This document shows positions 43,196 to 52,437 of a stretch of 64,000 nt of DNA, in pieces. Location: contig NZ_LAQO01000006.1 of assembly GCF_000971975.1 (NCBI RefSeq), positions 1 to 64,000 on the forward strand. Reading direction: 5' to 3'. The position numbers and the translations under genes were made by a program. This stretch comes from Paenibacillus algorifonticola. GTDB taxonomy: Bacteria; Bacillota; Bacilli; Paenibacillales; Paenibacillaceae. Numbering within the stretch: the first letter of the stretch is position 1; the number at the start of each line of letters is the position of its first letter. Under the pieces are notes generated by a model. It worked only from the letters and a program-made list of their open reading frames with translations, made no database searches and had not been told where the DNA came from.

Positions 43196-44428
43196 TTAAG
43201 CTTCAGCTTCTGCAAGCCTAGCAATTTCCACGATGACCTGAACGGCTTTCAGCATATCGTCGACCGAAGCGTATTCGTAACGGCCATGATAATTTTCACC
43301 GCCAGTGAACACATTAGGCGTAGGAAGCCCCATGTAGGAAAGCTGCGAGCCATCGGTACCGCCGCGAATCGGCTTAATATCCGGCTTAATGCCGAGGTTT
43401 TCCATCGCCAGCTTCGCTTGATTTACGATGCCGATAACCGGCTCGATTTTATCCCGCATATTAAAATATTGATCCCGAATGTTCAGTTCTACGCTGGATT
43501 CGCCATATTTGCGCTTAAGCCCGCTCACGATGTCCTCCAGCTTCTGCTTGCGGCCCGCAAAGCCTTCCTGATCAAAATCGCGAATAATATAACGAAGCTC
43601 GGACTTCTCCACATCGCCGCTCATTTGAATCAAATGATAAAAGCCTTCGTAGCCTTCAGTGAATTCCGGCGCTTCTCCAGCAGGAAGCTGACTGTGCAAT
43701 TCCATGGCGATTTTCGCCGAATGAACCATTTTACCTTTGGCCGTGCCGGGATGCACGTTCGTGCCTTTGCAAATAATGTGAGCGGCGGCGGCATTAAAGC
43801 TCTCATATTGCAGCTCGCCAAGCGGCCCGCCATCCATCGTATAGGCATAATCTGCACCGAATGCGGCAACGTCGAAACGATGCGGCCCGCGGCCGATTTC
43901 CTCATCCGGTGTAAAGGCGACGCGGATTTTTCCATGCTTCACTTCAGGATGCTGAATCAAATACACCATCGCTGTCATGATTTCGGCAATGCCGGCTTTG
44001 TTGTCAGCGCCTAGCAGCGTCGTGCCATCGGTCGTAATCAGTGTATGCCCCACATATCGGCTCAGCTCAGGCGAAGCAGATGGAGACAATACGATAGACT
44101 GCGCTTCGTTCAGTACAATGTCGCCGCCGTCGTAATTATCGACCACTTGCGGCTTTACATTTTCACCTGTGAAATCCAGCGCGGTATCGATATGGGCTAG
44201 AAAGCCAATTGTCGGTACGGTTTTGTCCGTATTGGCAGGCAGGGTAGCCATCACATAGCCGTTCTCATCCACGCCTACCTCCTCCATGCCGATCTTCATG
44301 AGCTCTTGGGCCAACTGGTCGGCAAGCGTCAGCTGCCCTGGGGTCGTCGGACAGGTCTCGCTGCGGTCATCGGATTGCGTGTTCACTTTCACATAAGAAA
44401 TAAATCGTTCCATCAGTTCCTGTTTCAT
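43196..44428 (-). CDS. pepT: Peptidase T (tripeptide aminopeptidase)
   Basis: 410-aa M20B zinc peptidase that removes the N-terminal residue from tripeptides in the cytoplasm. Zinc and catalytic residues are in place: H79/D81 ([13 protein letters not shown]), D142 ([13 protein letters not shown]), E176/E177 ([10 protein letters not shown]), and a C-terminal [13 protein letters not shown] with the last histidine. Length is standard. AAAGGAGC precedes the ATG. Monocistronic. Confidence 0.97.
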   Translation of the reverse strand: MKQELMERFISYVKVNTQSDDRSETCPTTPGQLTLADQLAQELMKIGMEEVGVDENGYVMATLPANTDKTVPTIGFLAHIDTALDFTGENVKPQVVDNYDGGDIVLNEAQSIVLSPSASPELSRYVGHTLITTDGTTLLGADNKAGIAEIMTAMVYLIQHPEVKHGKIRVAFTPDEEIGRGPHRFDVAAFGADYAYTMDGGPLGELQYESFNAAAAHIICKGTNVHPGTAKGKMVHSAKIAMELHSQLPAGEAPEFTEGYEGFYHLIQMSGDVEKSELRYIIRDFDQEGFAGRKQKLEDIVSGLKRKYGESSVELNIRDQYFNMRDKIEPVIGIVNQAKLAMENLGIKPDIKPIRGGTDGSQLSYMGLPTPNVFTGGENYHGRYEYASVDDMLKAVQVIVEIARLAEAEA

Positions 44429-44569
44429 GCTTCCATGCTCCTTTTTCCTCTATTTAATCAGTATGTATCTCTAGGTTTATTTCTATTTTATCACAAGTAC
44501 AGCAGCGTTCGCGCGTGTGGCTGTACATGCTATACTTAGGATTATTGAGTAGAGGGCAGGTGCTGTTGG

Positions 44570-45127
44570 ATGACCATTTATATCGCATTGCTTCGTGGCA
44601 TTAATGTCGGCGGGCATAAAATCATCAAAATGCAGGATTTGCAGCGGATGTTTGAGCAGCTTGGCGTGCAGCGTGTCAAAACGTATATTCAAAGCGGCAA
44701 TGTGCTGTTCGAAGCGGATGCGCCAGCAGATCAGCTGCGCCAGCAAATCCGGCAGGAAATTATGGCGGTATTCGGATTCGACGTTCCGGTCGTCATACGC
44801 ACCAATACGGAGCTGGCGGCGATTGTCGCAAGCAGCCCTTTTGCCGGAGATCAGCTCCAGGAGGGTGAAAATATTTATGTTGCGCTGCTCGCAGACACGC
44901 CTACCGAAGAAGGAAAGCAGCGGCTGCTCGCGTGCAGCAGTGACGTGGACGACTATCGCCTGCACGATAGCGAAGTGTATATTTATTGCCGCCAAAGCGT
45001 GCGCAAGTCGATGTTTTCGAATAATTTACTGGAAAAAAAGCTGGGCGTGGCCGCCACTTCGCGCAACTGGCAGACGATGAACAAGCTGCTTAGCCTCGCT
45101 GCGAGCATGGAGGAGCGGCAATTGTGA
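44570..45127 (+). CDS. DUF1697 protein
   Basis: 185 aa, whole length of the DUF1697 family: starts IYIALLRGINVGGHKIIKMQ, then KTYIQSGNVLFEA and near the C-terminus SRNWQTMNKLLSLA. Cytoplasmic and widespread in soil bacteria; biochemical role unknown. Own promoter region of 140 bp shared with pepT. Confidence 0.95.
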   Translation: MTIYIALLRGINVGGHKIIKMQDLQRMFEQLGVQRVKTYIQSGNVLFEADAPADQLRQQIRQEIMAVFGFDVPVVIRTNTELAAIVASSPFAGDQLQEGENIYVALLADTPTEEGKQRLLACSSDVDDYRLHDSEVYIYCRQSVRKSMFSNNLLEKKLGVAATSRNWQTMNKLLSLAASMEERQL

Positions 45128-45232
45128 TTGATTACAACATGCTGGCCGGGCAGCTCGCCCGGGGCATGATTTCAATAGAAAGGGCGAATAAGCCTGAAAG
45201 TGAAAAGTAAATAAATAGAATGGCCTAAAAGA

Positions 45233-45287
45233 AACCGCCAGCCTGGCAGCAGGGGAACGTAAAGCTCCCCTCTCCAGACTGGCGGTT
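45233..45287. terminator. Terminator between DUF1697 and hydrolase genes
   Basis: AACCGCCAG ... CTGGCGGTT with inner AGGGGA/TCCCCT; mostly paired over 55 bases. Confidence 0.8.
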
Positions 45288-45312
45288 CGTTGTATGGGAT
45301 GAATGATAAGGG

Positions 45313-47016
45313 CTAAGGTTGCTGTTTTAACCATTTGGCGATATCGCCAATGACTTCCTCAGCGAAGCTGCCTGGTTGGTTGTATTCCGCTATCGTGCCT
45401 TCTCCTTCGCCGCTGTAATCTACGAAAAAGTGGTTAAGGTCTGGGTACAGCTTGAAGGAGGCATTCGTTTTCCCTTTGAACAGCTCCTCCCACAGCACAT
45501 AATCTTTATCCGCATACACTTGGAAATCGTCCTTGCCCTGCAGGACAAGCACCGGTTTTGTTAGTTTGGCGGCGTATTCGCTCGTGGGGTGATTATCCAT
45601 TTCCTTAAAGTAATAGGCGGGCAGAGAGAAAATCGTCGTCGCCTGCGCCTGCGCATCGGTCAACGTATCCAGTGCTTGTGCCCTCTTGTATTCGGCTTCT
45701 ATGAACTGGGCATTCGTTTGCTTGGCTGGATCTTTATCATCCATGGCGGCGATAAAAGCTTGATTCTGATCGTAGACGATTTCCCATAGCGAGCGTGGCG
45801 AGCCAGCAAGCAGCACGAGTCCGGCAAAGTCGCCGCCTTCCGCATCAATGCGTGGTGCGAGCATGCCGCCAAGGCTATGCCCAACTACATACACCTTTGA
45901 GGCATCAATCCGTTTATCCGCCTTGAGCAGCTTGGCTGCGACAATGGCGTCGTCAATGGTTTCTTCCTTCACGGTCATCTTCATAAAAGCTTCTTTTGTC
46001 ATGCTGTTACCGTAAGCGAATGTGCGTTTATCGTAGCGCAGTACGGCAATCCCTTGCTCAGCAAGTCCCCAAGCGATATCGCGGAATGGTGTATAGCCGC
46101 TTACCGTTTCATCGCGATCGGATGCACCCGAGCCTTGAACCAATACGACCGCTGTCAGCGGGCCAGTGGCATTTTTCGGCAGAGTCAAGGTTCCGCCGAG
46201 TGCATAAGGAGTACCTTCGCCTACGGTAACTTCTTCTTCAACAATCGTAGCTGGCGCTTCCTTTTCAACCGGTTTTGGCGTGATTAACATGCCTTCGAGC
46301 AGCTTGCTCTGCGTGTTGACGTAAATCGTCAGGTTAAAGCTGGTTTTCTCAAACACGGCGGTAGCCGTAATAATGGTCATCTCACCAGATACGCCGGATA
46401 TGGCAATGTCTTCTGAGCGAACGAAGCTGCCCGCTTGTGCCGTGGTGCTTTCCCATCCTTGGCCGAGCGCGTCTACAGAAACCTGTGCCTTGAGATCACT
46501 TGAAAAATAATCATCCGACAGCTTCTGGTAGTCCGCTTTGCTTAGCAGCTCAGTCACGCGCTTGATCCAGCTTTCAGCCTCAAACTGCGCAGTCGTAATG
46601 GATATTTGCTGTGTGCTGCTGTCATAGCTGGCCTGATGTCCCAGTGCTTTATCGAAAAAAGCGAGCGGTACATAAGTGCGTCCCTGCTTTTGGACAGATG
46701 CGGCATCGAATGAGCGTTTTTCGCCATTCACAACGGCGGTATTGCTGCCGGTATGGAAAGTGACGGCAAGGTCTTGTCCTTTAAGCACGATTTCGGAGCC
46801 CGCTTTCTGATAAGTCACTTTAAGGCCAAGCTGCTCGGCTGTGCTGCGGAGCGGTATCATGACCGTGTTCTGGTTTTTGTAAGGCTGGGCGTCGGAAGCG
46901 GAAACGGCGCTGCCATTAATAAACAGCTTCATGCTTTCTGCGGCGGCTGTCATAGCGGGAAAAGCGGCCATGAGCAGCAAGGAAAATACGATCGTGGATG
47001 CCAAATGCTTTTTCAA
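45313..47016 (-). CDS. Secreted alpha/beta hydrolase with stalk (copper amine oxidase N-like) domain
   Basis: 567 aa. Signal peptide (to about residue 26, AMTAAAE); copper amine oxidase N-terminal-like stalk domain 28-135 (MKLFINGSAVSASDAQPYKN; VMIPLRSTAEQLG), common in Paenibacillus exoproteins; a DUF3887-like region 145-245; then a serine hydrolase domain with VLVQGSGASDRDE, nucleophile Ser in VGHSLGGMLAPR, Asp in LQGKDDFQV and His in DLNHFFVD. Substrate unknown; acyl-ester or peptidase-like activity is plausible. Monocistronic with a terminator. Confidence 0.9.
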   Translation of the reverse strand: MKKHLASTIVFSLLLMAAFPAMTAAAESMKLFINGSAVSASDAQPYKNQNTVMIPLRSTAEQLGLKVTYQKAGSEIVLKGQDLAVTFHTGSNTAVVNGEKRSFDAASVQKQGRTYVPLAFFDKALGHQASYDSSTQQISITTAQFEAESWIKRVTELLSKADYQKLSDDYFSSDLKAQVSVDALGQGWESTTAQAGSFVRSEDIAISGVSGEMTIITATAVFEKTSFNLTIYVNTQSKLLEGMLITPKPVEKEAPATIVEEEVTVGEGTPYALGGTLTLPKNATGPLTAVVLVQGSGASDRDETVSGYTPFRDIAWGLAEQGIAVLRYDKRTFAYGNSMTKEAFMKMTVKEETIDDAIVAAKLLKADKRIDASKVYVVGHSLGGMLAPRIDAEGGDFAGLVLLAGSPRSLWEIVYDQNQAFIAAMDDKDPAKQTNAQFIEAEYKRAQALDTLTDAQAQATTIFSLPAYYFKEMDNHPTSEYAAKLTKPVLVLQGKDDFQVYADKDYVLWEELFKGKTNASFKLYPDLNHFFVDYSGEGEGTIAEYNQPGSFAEEVIGDIAKWLKQQP

Positions 47017-47284
47017 AATAAATTCAGTCCTCCTTCAGATTGGGCTTGTTCTGTTGCGGGGCAAGGAATATAAGGTCATAGAAAAATCAGCAGGCGATGA
47101 AGCTGTGTCCAAATATGTAAGTGTGATGCGGTAACCGCGTCTTTGTCTATTACGAAATAGGTGTACAATTGGTTTCCTAATTATGGTGCAAAAAAAGGAG
47201 CTGCATGTATCGGAATGTTCGCGATGTTTTAGCCAGCAGCCCGCTGCTGCTGGCCGGAATCAATGATTTCGTGAACGTAAGGGG
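47017..47284. other. Intergenic region with a 9-bp hairpin
   Basis: Between the secreted hydrolase (minus) and the 3' end of the leucine dehydrogenase gene (minus). Contains the perfect stem GCCAGCAGC-CCGCT-GCTGCTGGC (47232-47254), which could act as a weak terminator for the dehydrogenase although the T-run is poor. A short plus-strand ORF (47205-47420) with a ribosome site was considered and not accepted. Confidence 0.45.
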
Positions 47285-48337
47285 TTATATACCGAGCCGT
47301 TTTCGCGTAATCGCATCTGCAGCCGCAGCCGGTGGCAGTGTGCCAGGAGTACTGCCTGCGGACCGTGCATATATTTGGGCCAATGTATGGCTGATGCGCT
47401 CCACCTGGCTTCGGGCATAGGAGGCGGAGCTGCCATTCAGCTCGGCTGCGGTTACGATAATGCCTCCAGCATTAATAGCGTAATCCGGTGCATATAGAAT
47501 ATCGGCCTGCTCCAGCAGCACATCATGACGGGGGTCCGCCAGCTGGTTATTGGCTGCCCCCGCGATGATCTGGCACTGGAGCTCGGGAATGGTCAAATCG
47601 TTCAAAATGTCCCCAAGTGCACAAGGGGCAAAAACATCGCAGCGCTGCTTATGGACGGCATCAACAGCAACGGGTGCAGCCCCGAACTGCGAGGCCGCCA
47701 ACTGCACCAGCCTATTATCCAAATCTGCAACAATGAGCTGTGCGCCTGATTGATGCAGATAACGGCATAAGGCGAAGCCGACCTTGCCGAGCCCTTGAAC
47801 GGCAACGGTTCGCTGCTGCAGCTGCTCGGAGCCATATTTTTGCTTAAGCGACGTACGGATTGCGATATATACGCCATAGGCGGTCATCTCCGCCGTGAAA
47901 TTTCCCGTTGCTCCCAGCGAGCCAGTAACATCGGTCACATGGCGCGTTTCACGCAAAATCTCATCCATGTCCGCCGAGGTTGTACCCAAATCCATGCCGG
48001 TAATATAGCGTCCGTTCAGCCGTTCAATAATACGCCCGAGTGAGCGGAACAGCTTGCTGCTCTTGTCTGTTGCAGGATTGCCGATAATGACGGCTTTGCC
48101 TCCGCCATAGGGAATATCGGCAAGCGCCGATTTATACGTCATGCCTCGTGCAAGTCGCAGCGCATCGCTAATGGCCGCCTCTTCTGATGCGTACATCCAC
48201 ATTCGGCAGCCGCCAAGCGCAGGGCCGAGCTTGGTTTGATCAATAGCAATAATAGCTTTGAGCCCGCTTGCCGCATCCTCCATAACATCCAGCCGTTCGA
48301 ACCCCTCGAAGCTTGCGTTAACGCTATGCCCGTCCAT
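47285..48337 (-). CDS. bcd: Leucine (branched-chain amino acid) dehydrogenase
   Basis: 350-aa Glu/Leu/Phe/Val dehydrogenase of the short leucine type. Substrate and catalytic lysines: K69 (GMTYKSALADIPYGGGKAV) and K81; Rossmann motif QGLGKVGFALCRYL; GPALGGCRMW near the N-terminus. It deaminates branched-chain amino acids with NAD+ to 2-oxo acids, feeding branched fatty-acid synthesis in Bacillales. GGGGG lies before the ATG. It stands alone here rather than in a bkd operon. Confidence 0.95.
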   Translation of the reverse strand: MDGHSVNASFEGFERLDVMEDAASGLKAIIAIDQTKLGPALGGCRMWMYASEEAAISDALRLARGMTYKSALADIPYGGGKAVIIGNPATDKSSKLFRSLGRIIERLNGRYITGMDLGTTSADMDEILRETRHVTDVTGSLGATGNFTAEMTAYGVYIAIRTSLKQKYGSEQLQQRTVAVQGLGKVGFALCRYLHQSGAQLIVADLDNRLVQLAASQFGAAPVAVDAVHKQRCDVFAPCALGDILNDLTIPELQCQIIAGAANNQLADPRHDVLLEQADILYAPDYAINAGGIIVTAAELNGSSASYARSQVERISHTLAQIYARSAGSTPGTLPPAAAADAITRKRLGI

Positions 48338-48522
48338 AGATAGCAGCCCCCTTTATGCTGTAGCGCAAAGCCGTTTACGCTCGCTTACTATTGATGTATT
48401 CAACAGCGGCGAAGCTTGATACTGCTTATGCATCAATTGGAGGGGAGCAGCAGCATGAAAAGGTAAAAAAGCCGCTCCTGCCAGTTGTTCAAGCTGAAGA
48501 AGCGGCCTTGCCGAGCATACTG

Positions 48523-49209
48523 CTAAATGGTTGATCTTCTAAGCATAAGAAAGGATAGCAGAGCGTTCAGGAGGATGAACGGAATGAGCCAGAGGGAGAG
48601 GCCAAATGCGGTATGCTGGGTGATCCATTTCCAAATATCGAGCCACCACTGATTTTGAGTGATGATATAGGAGCCAAGGGTGAGTCCAAGACCGGAGGCG
48701 AGAAACAGAATCAGCATGCCGCTTTTCTTGAACTTGCGGTAGAAGCTGCCGAAAACAAATCCCCACAAAAACAAATGCACAGTGAACAGGAAGAGGGTAA
48801 GCAGCTGTACGAGTAAATTTCCGTCATTCAAATAGGGCAGGTGGAAAAAATATAAGCCCGACCACCAGTGGTTCGTAAGCTGATTTTCAATAATAGACAT
48901 AAGCAGCAGCAGCAGCGCCGAGCCGAAACTGACCAGAAGAGCCATCACGATGGTCCCTGTAAAATAATTGATGCGGCTAATGCTGAAGCTAATCGCAAAT
49001 GGAAAGGTCTGTGCGACAACGATAATGCCCAGCCCGAATATATAGACCAATAGGGAAGCGATTCCGCCTGTATACATGCTGTCCTCAGAAATCATCATAC
49101 TCGTGAGCCAATTAACAATAAAACTGGAGCCGAGAATGATGAGGGGAATGAAAATCCAGCTAAATCGATCGCGTTGATGGAGCTTGATTACGCTTAAAGT
49201 GCGGTTCAT
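48523..49209 (-). CDS. ABC-type exporter membrane subunit (ABC-2-like)
   Basis: 228 aa, six membrane helices and short loops, consistent with a small ABC-2 permease. Its ATG shares one base with the stop of the ATPase gene, so it is the last gene of a GntR-ATPase-permease operon resembling the ytr systems of Bacillus that respond to cell-wall antibiotics. Substrate unknown. Confidence 0.8.
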   Translation of the reverse strand: MNRTLSVIKLHQRDRFSWIFIPLIILGSSFIVNWLTSMMISEDSMYTGGIASLLVYIFGLGIIVVAQTFPFAISFSISRINYFTGTIVMALLVSFGSALLLLLMSIIENQLTNHWWSGLYFFHLPYLNDGNLLVQLLTLFLFTVHLFLWGFVFGSFYRKFKKSGMLILFLASGLGLTLGSYIITQNQWWLDIWKWITQHTAFGLSLWLIPFILLNALLSFLMLRRSTI

Positions 49210-50102
49210 TACAAATCAGCCGCCTTTCGTTCGGTTTTGCCATTCGTCAGATGAATAATCAACTGCTGTAGAGATACGGAGCCAAACTCCAGCCCTTTCG
49301 CCATTGCCTGCTTGCGATCCTCCGCACGCAGCGTGCCATCTACTGTGGCGGACAGCAAGGCGCCAAAGGGGTCGCGGGAAATAACGGTTTTGCCGATGAG
49401 AAACGACTCAACCTCGGCAGCGGAGCCTGCTACAGTGAAGGCGCGACCCCGCAGCAGCTCTGCATCCTCATTGATCAATATCGTCCCCTTGTCGATGACG
49501 ATCACATGCTCCAGCAGTTGGCTAACCTCATCAATAAGATGGGAGGACAGTACGACCGTACGAGGGTGCTCGGCATAATCCTCCAGCAAATGGCCATAAA
49601 ATAAATTTCTGGCCACAGCGTCCAGCCCCAAATAAGGCTCATCGAAAATCGTCAGCGGGGCGCGGCTCGCAAGCCCAACAATAATGCCGACGGAGGAATG
49701 CATGCCGCGCGACATTTTTTTAATTTTACGCTTCAATGGCAGTTGAAAATCCTGAACCAACGTATTAGCGTAGGTGCGGTCCCAGTTCGGAAACAGAGAG
49801 GCGGACAGCTCCAGTACATCAAGCAGGCTGTAATTATCAGGGTATTTCTGGCTCTCTTTAATAAAACAAATTTGGCTCAGCACACGGTTATTTTCATAAG
49901 GGGCTTCACCAAAGACGGTCAGCTCGCCGCTGGTCGCGAACAACTGGGCCGTCAGCATGTGCATAATCGTCGTTTTCCCGGCGCCGTTGCGTCCGAGCAA
50001 ACCGTATATTTTATCAGGCTCCAGCACGAAGCTGACTTCGTTTACAGCTTTGAAATTTCCATAAGCTTTCGTCACCTGCTTTAGCTCCGCAATAGGGTTC
50101 AT
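49209..50102 (-). CDS. ABC transporter ATP-binding protein (YtrB-like)
   Basis: 297 aa. Walker A GRNGAGKT (37-44), Walker B LTIFDEP, D-loop YLGLDAV and switch LSSHLIDE are clear. The signature motif is the non-canonical MSRGMHSSVG instead of LSGGQ, as in several YtrB/EcsA-like proteins. C-terminal 60 residues form an extra domain. 4-bp overlap (ATGA) with the GntR regulator gene upstream. Confidence 0.93.
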   Translation of the reverse strand: MNPIAELKQVTKAYGNFKAVNEVSFVLEPDKIYGLLGRNGAGKTTIMHMLTAQLFATSGELTVFGEAPYENNRVLSQICFIKESQKYPDNYSLLDVLELSASLFPNWDRTYANTLVQDFQLPLKRKIKKMSRGMHSSVGIIVGLASRAPLTIFDEPYLGLDAVARNLFYGHLLEDYAEHPRTVVLSSHLIDEVSQLLEHVIVIDKGTILINEDAELLRGRAFTVAGSAAEVESFLIGKTVISRDPFGALLSATVDGTLRAEDRKQAMAKGLEFGSVSLQQLIIHLTNGKTERKAADL

Positions 50103-50470
50103 GGCTTGGCTCCTCCTCTTCTGATCATATCTGACAGCTGCTCCGCCGTAATGCCCAGCTTCTCTGCCTCATGCATCATCGTCACGACATACTGCTCGAA
50201 AAACTGCTCACGCCGCTTCTCCATCAATAAGGTTCTAGAACCTGTTGCGACAAACATGCCAATCCCTCGTTTCTTATAAAGAATGCCTTGATCTACTAAT
50301 TGATTGACGCCTTTCGCTGCTGTGGCGGGGTTGATCTGGTAAAAGGCTGCAAATTGATTTTTCGAAGGCACCTGCGACTCTTCAGGCAGCAGCCCTTGAA
50401 TGATATCGTCCTTGATGCGCTCGGCAATTTGCATAAAAATCGGTCTGCTATCATCGATGCTTATGCTCAT
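50099..50470 (-). CDS. GntR-family regulator, YtrA type
   Basis: 123 aa from ATG 50470 (GGTGGTGG upstream). Winged helix with PIFMQIAERIKDDIIQGLLP and QINPATAAKGVNQLVDQGIL, and only the short C-terminal tail characteristic of the YtrA subfamily. These repress their own ABC-transporter operon until cell-envelope stress. First gene of the operon; a dyad immediately upstream of the start is the likely operator. Confidence 0.92.
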   Translation of the reverse strand: MSISIDDSRPIFMQIAERIKDDIIQGLLPEESQVPSKNQFAAFYQINPATAAKGVNQLVDQGILYKKRGIGMFVATGSRTLLMEKRREQFFEQYVVTMMHEAEKLGITAEQLSDMIRRGGAKP

Positions 50471-50487
50471 ATTGTCCACCACCAAAC

Positions 50488-50509
50488 TGGTTAGTTACTC
50501 GTGTAACCA
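50488..50509. promoter_or_regulatory. Candidate YtrA-type operator
   Basis: TGGTTA-N10-TAACCA inverted repeat 18 bp upstream of the GntR start, a typical position for autorepression. Confidence 0.55.
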
Positions 50510-50563
50510 ACTATACATGCGATCAACCAAAGCGTCAATAGGCGGCAGTTATGAAAATATAAA

Positions 50564-50608
50564 AAAAGGATAGAAGAGGCAGCGTTGAATCTGCTCTTCT
50601 ATCCTTTT
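50564..50608 (-). terminator. Terminator of ohrR
   Basis: AAAAGGATAGAAGAG (50564-50578) / CTCTTCTATCCTTTT (50594-50608), followed on the minus strand by a T-rich run. Confidence 0.9.
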
Positions 50609-50640
50609 GAATGGGGGTGTAGCGGGCCGACTAAAGTTTG

Positions 50641-51090
50641 TTAGGTCGGCTGCTGTGAGGCTTCTATTTTGCCGAGCAGGTCTCGTACCTGCTTATGAAC
50701 GGCATGAAATTCCTCCGGTGCAATGTCAAGGCTGCCATAGACGCGTTTTGGAACGTCTGCCACCCGTTTTTTGAGCTCGCGGCCATCGTCCGTCAACTGA
50801 ATAACGAGATTGCGCTCGTCGGCTTTATCGCGAATGCGGGTAATAAGGTTCATGCCTTCCAGCTTCTTAAGCAGCGGGGTGAGCGTGCCAGAGTCGAGCA
50901 GCAGCCTTGCGCCAAGCTCTTTCATCGTTACCTTGTCCTGCTCCCATAAGGACAGCAGGGTGACATATTGCGTATACGTTAAGCCAAGCTCAGAAAGTAC
51001 AGGACGGTAAAGCTTTGTAATTTCCCGCGAGCAGGCATATAAGGAAAAGCAAACTTGATTATCGAGCTTCATCCATTCATCTTCATTCAT
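50641..51090 (-). CDS. ohrR: OhrR, MarR-family organic peroxide sensor
   Basis: 149 aa from ATG 51090 (AAGGGAGA upstream). One-Cys OhrR: the reactive cysteine is C14 in NQVCFSLYACSREI, matching Cys15 of B. subtilis OhrR, and there is no C-terminal resolving cysteine. LTYTQYVTLLSLWEQDKVTM and SGTLTPLLKKLEGMNLITR complete the MarR winged helix. Oxidation by organic hydroperoxides releases it from DNA. Divergent from gpx; the shared operator lies over the gpx promoter and recurs before ohrA 46 kb away. Confidence 0.95.
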   Translation of the reverse strand: MNEDEWMKLDNQVCFSLYACSREITKLYRPVLSELGLTYTQYVTLLSLWEQDKVTMKELGARLLLDSGTLTPLLKKLEGMNLITRIRDKADERNLVIQLTDDGRELKKRVADVPKRVYGSLDIAPEEFHAVHKQVRDLLGKIEASQQPT

Positions 51091-51156
51091 GCTAGTCGTC
51101 TCTCCCTTCGGACCAAGGTTATGCGAAGCAATCAGTTGTGTGCAATTAATTAAGTT

Positions 51157-51185
51157 ATTGTAGCATTGCATGCGGAACCTGTCAA
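51157..51185 (-). promoter_or_regulatory. Sigma-A promoter of ohrR
   Basis: Minus strand TTGACA (51185-51180), 17 bp, TACAAT (51162-51157). It lies about 57 bp from the shared operator, so ohrR itself may be less tightly autoregulated than gpx. Confidence 0.8.
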
Positions 51186-51228
51186 AAGGAGATGCGGTAT
51201 GCATAGCAGCATATTTCAGCAATCCGAT

Positions 51229-51275
51229 TTGACAATCGAAATTAAATTGTATAAAATTAAATTTATCAAAACCAA
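51229..51275 (+). promoter_or_regulatory. gpx promoter overlapped by OhrR-type operator
   Basis: TTGACA (51229-51234), 17 bp, TAAAAT (51252-51257). The operator 51242-51275 covers spacer, -10 and start. Its core AAATTAAATT-GTAT-AAAATTAAATTT is quasi-palindromic and, reversed, is 29/34 identical to 5340-5373 before ohrA. Confidence 0.75.
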
Positions 51276-51332
51276 TCGAATCATTTTCAGCTTAACCGTT
51301 GATTTTTTTAAAATTTAAAGGAGGTTATTACT

Positions 51333-51812
51333 ATGTCCATTTATGACATCGAAGTGAAGAAGATTACAGGTGCGCAGGAGACGCTGGCTCCTTATAAAGG
51401 CAAAGTGATGCTGATCGTAAATACAGCTACCAAATGCGGTTTTGCACCGCAATTCAAAGGCTTGCAGCAATTGCAGGATACGTATGGCGAGCAAGGGCTT
51501 GCGGTTCTTGGCTTTCCAAGCGGACAGTTCATGAATCAGGAGCTGGAGGGCGATGCGGAAATTGCGCAGGCTTGCGAGCTTAACCATGGGGTATCTTTTC
51601 CGCTGTTTGGAAAAATCGATGTAAACGGCAACGGCGCGCACCCGTTGTTCCAGCACCTGACGAATGAGGCTCGCGGGGTGCTGGGCTCGAAGGCGATCAA
51701 GTGGAATTTTACGAAGTTTTTGGTGGATCGGGATGGCAAGGTGGTCAAACGGTTTGGGCCGAATGATAAGCCTGAGGATCTTGTAGAAGATATTAGAAAG
51801 CTACTCGGCTAA
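51333..51812 (+). CDS. gpx: Glutathione peroxidase-family thiol peroxidase (BsaA-like)
   Basis: 159 aa. Peroxidatic cysteine C35 in NTATKCGFAPQ, then LAVLGFPSGQFMNQE and KWNFTKFLVDRDGKVV, all canonical. The Cys form acts with thioredoxin or bacillithiol-type thiols in bacteria lacking glutathione. AAAGGAGG precedes the ATG. The promoter carries the OhrR-type operator, so it is a probable second OhrR target. Its 3' end overlaps the convergent NAD(P)-binding gene by 12 bp. Confidence 0.95.
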   Translation: MSIYDIEVKKITGAQETLAPYKGKVMLIVNTATKCGFAPQFKGLQQLQDTYGEQGLAVLGFPSGQFMNQELEGDAEIAQACELNHGVSFPLFGKIDVNGNGAHPLFQHLTNEARGVLGSKAIKWNFTKFLVDRDGKVVKRFGPNDKPEDLVEDIRKLLG

Positions 51813-52427
51813 GCCAACCCTGCAGCGGATGAAGGTGCCTCTGACCGCTTCAAGGTAGGTGAAGTCGGCAGTATCGCCTACGGTAATTTGCAGCCCGCCT
51901 TCAGGCAAATAGTCTTGCTCGGTACGATAAACGCCCGTATATGGCCCATCCGGCAAGTAAGTTGGGCATACGAGCGTCCAATTTAAAGACTCTACAGACG
52001 CTTGGAGCAGACGCAGTACAGCATGATGCTCCTCTGCAGCCCGCGTGGACCGGCGTTTTGTTTCGCTGGATTGATAGCGAAGCAGCCCAGGCTCGGTACG
52101 GCTCTCCAAGATGCCAGCCGTTCCGACCGTCACCAGACGCTGGATTCCTTGCTGCTCCATGACGGCAAGAAGGCCCGGAAAGCAGGCGGAGAGCGTATCC
52201 CCGCCGTCCGTGCCAAGTGCGCTAATGACTACGCTGCTGCCTGAAACAGCCCGCTCGAGCACAGCTTCTTCGCGGGCATCGCCGACGATTGCCGTCAATT
52301 GCGGATGTGAAAGCCCAAGCTTGTCTGCCGAGCGCACCAAGGCATGGACGCGATGTCCATCCGCAAGGGCGCGCAGCACGACTTCGCGCCCGACGCGGCC
52401 AGTGGCGCCTAATATCGTTATTTGCAT
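51801..52427 (-). CDS. NAD(P)-binding atypical SDR (NmrA/BVR-B-like)
   Basis: 208 aa from ATG 52427 (GAGGGA upstream). N-terminal MQITILGATGRVGREVVLRA is the dinucleotide-binding GxxGxxG; later VISALGTDGG and VGTAGILES are typical of atypical extended SDRs related to biliverdin reductase B or NmrA. No Tyr-x3-Lys active site is evident, so it may be a redox sensor or reductase. Downstream of, and 10 bp from, the diguanylate cyclase gene. Confidence 0.87.
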   Translation of the reverse strand: MQITILGATGRVGREVVLRALADGHRVHALVRSADKLGLSHPQLTAIVGDAREEAVLERAVSGSSVVISALGTDGGDTLSACFPGLLAVMEQQGIQRLVTVGTAGILESRTEPGLLRYQSSETKRRSTRAAEEHHAVLRLLQASVESLNWTLVCPTYLPDGPYTGVYRTEQDYLPEGGLQITVGDTADFTYLEAVRGTFIRCRVGLAE

Positions 52428-52437
52428 GTGATTTCCC

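Noticed and set aside
47205..47420. 71-codon plus-strand ORF with AAGGAG and a TACAAT-like hexamer upstream
   Set aside because: Two thirds overlap the leucine dehydrogenase gene in antisense and the product resembles nothing known; possible but unsupported.
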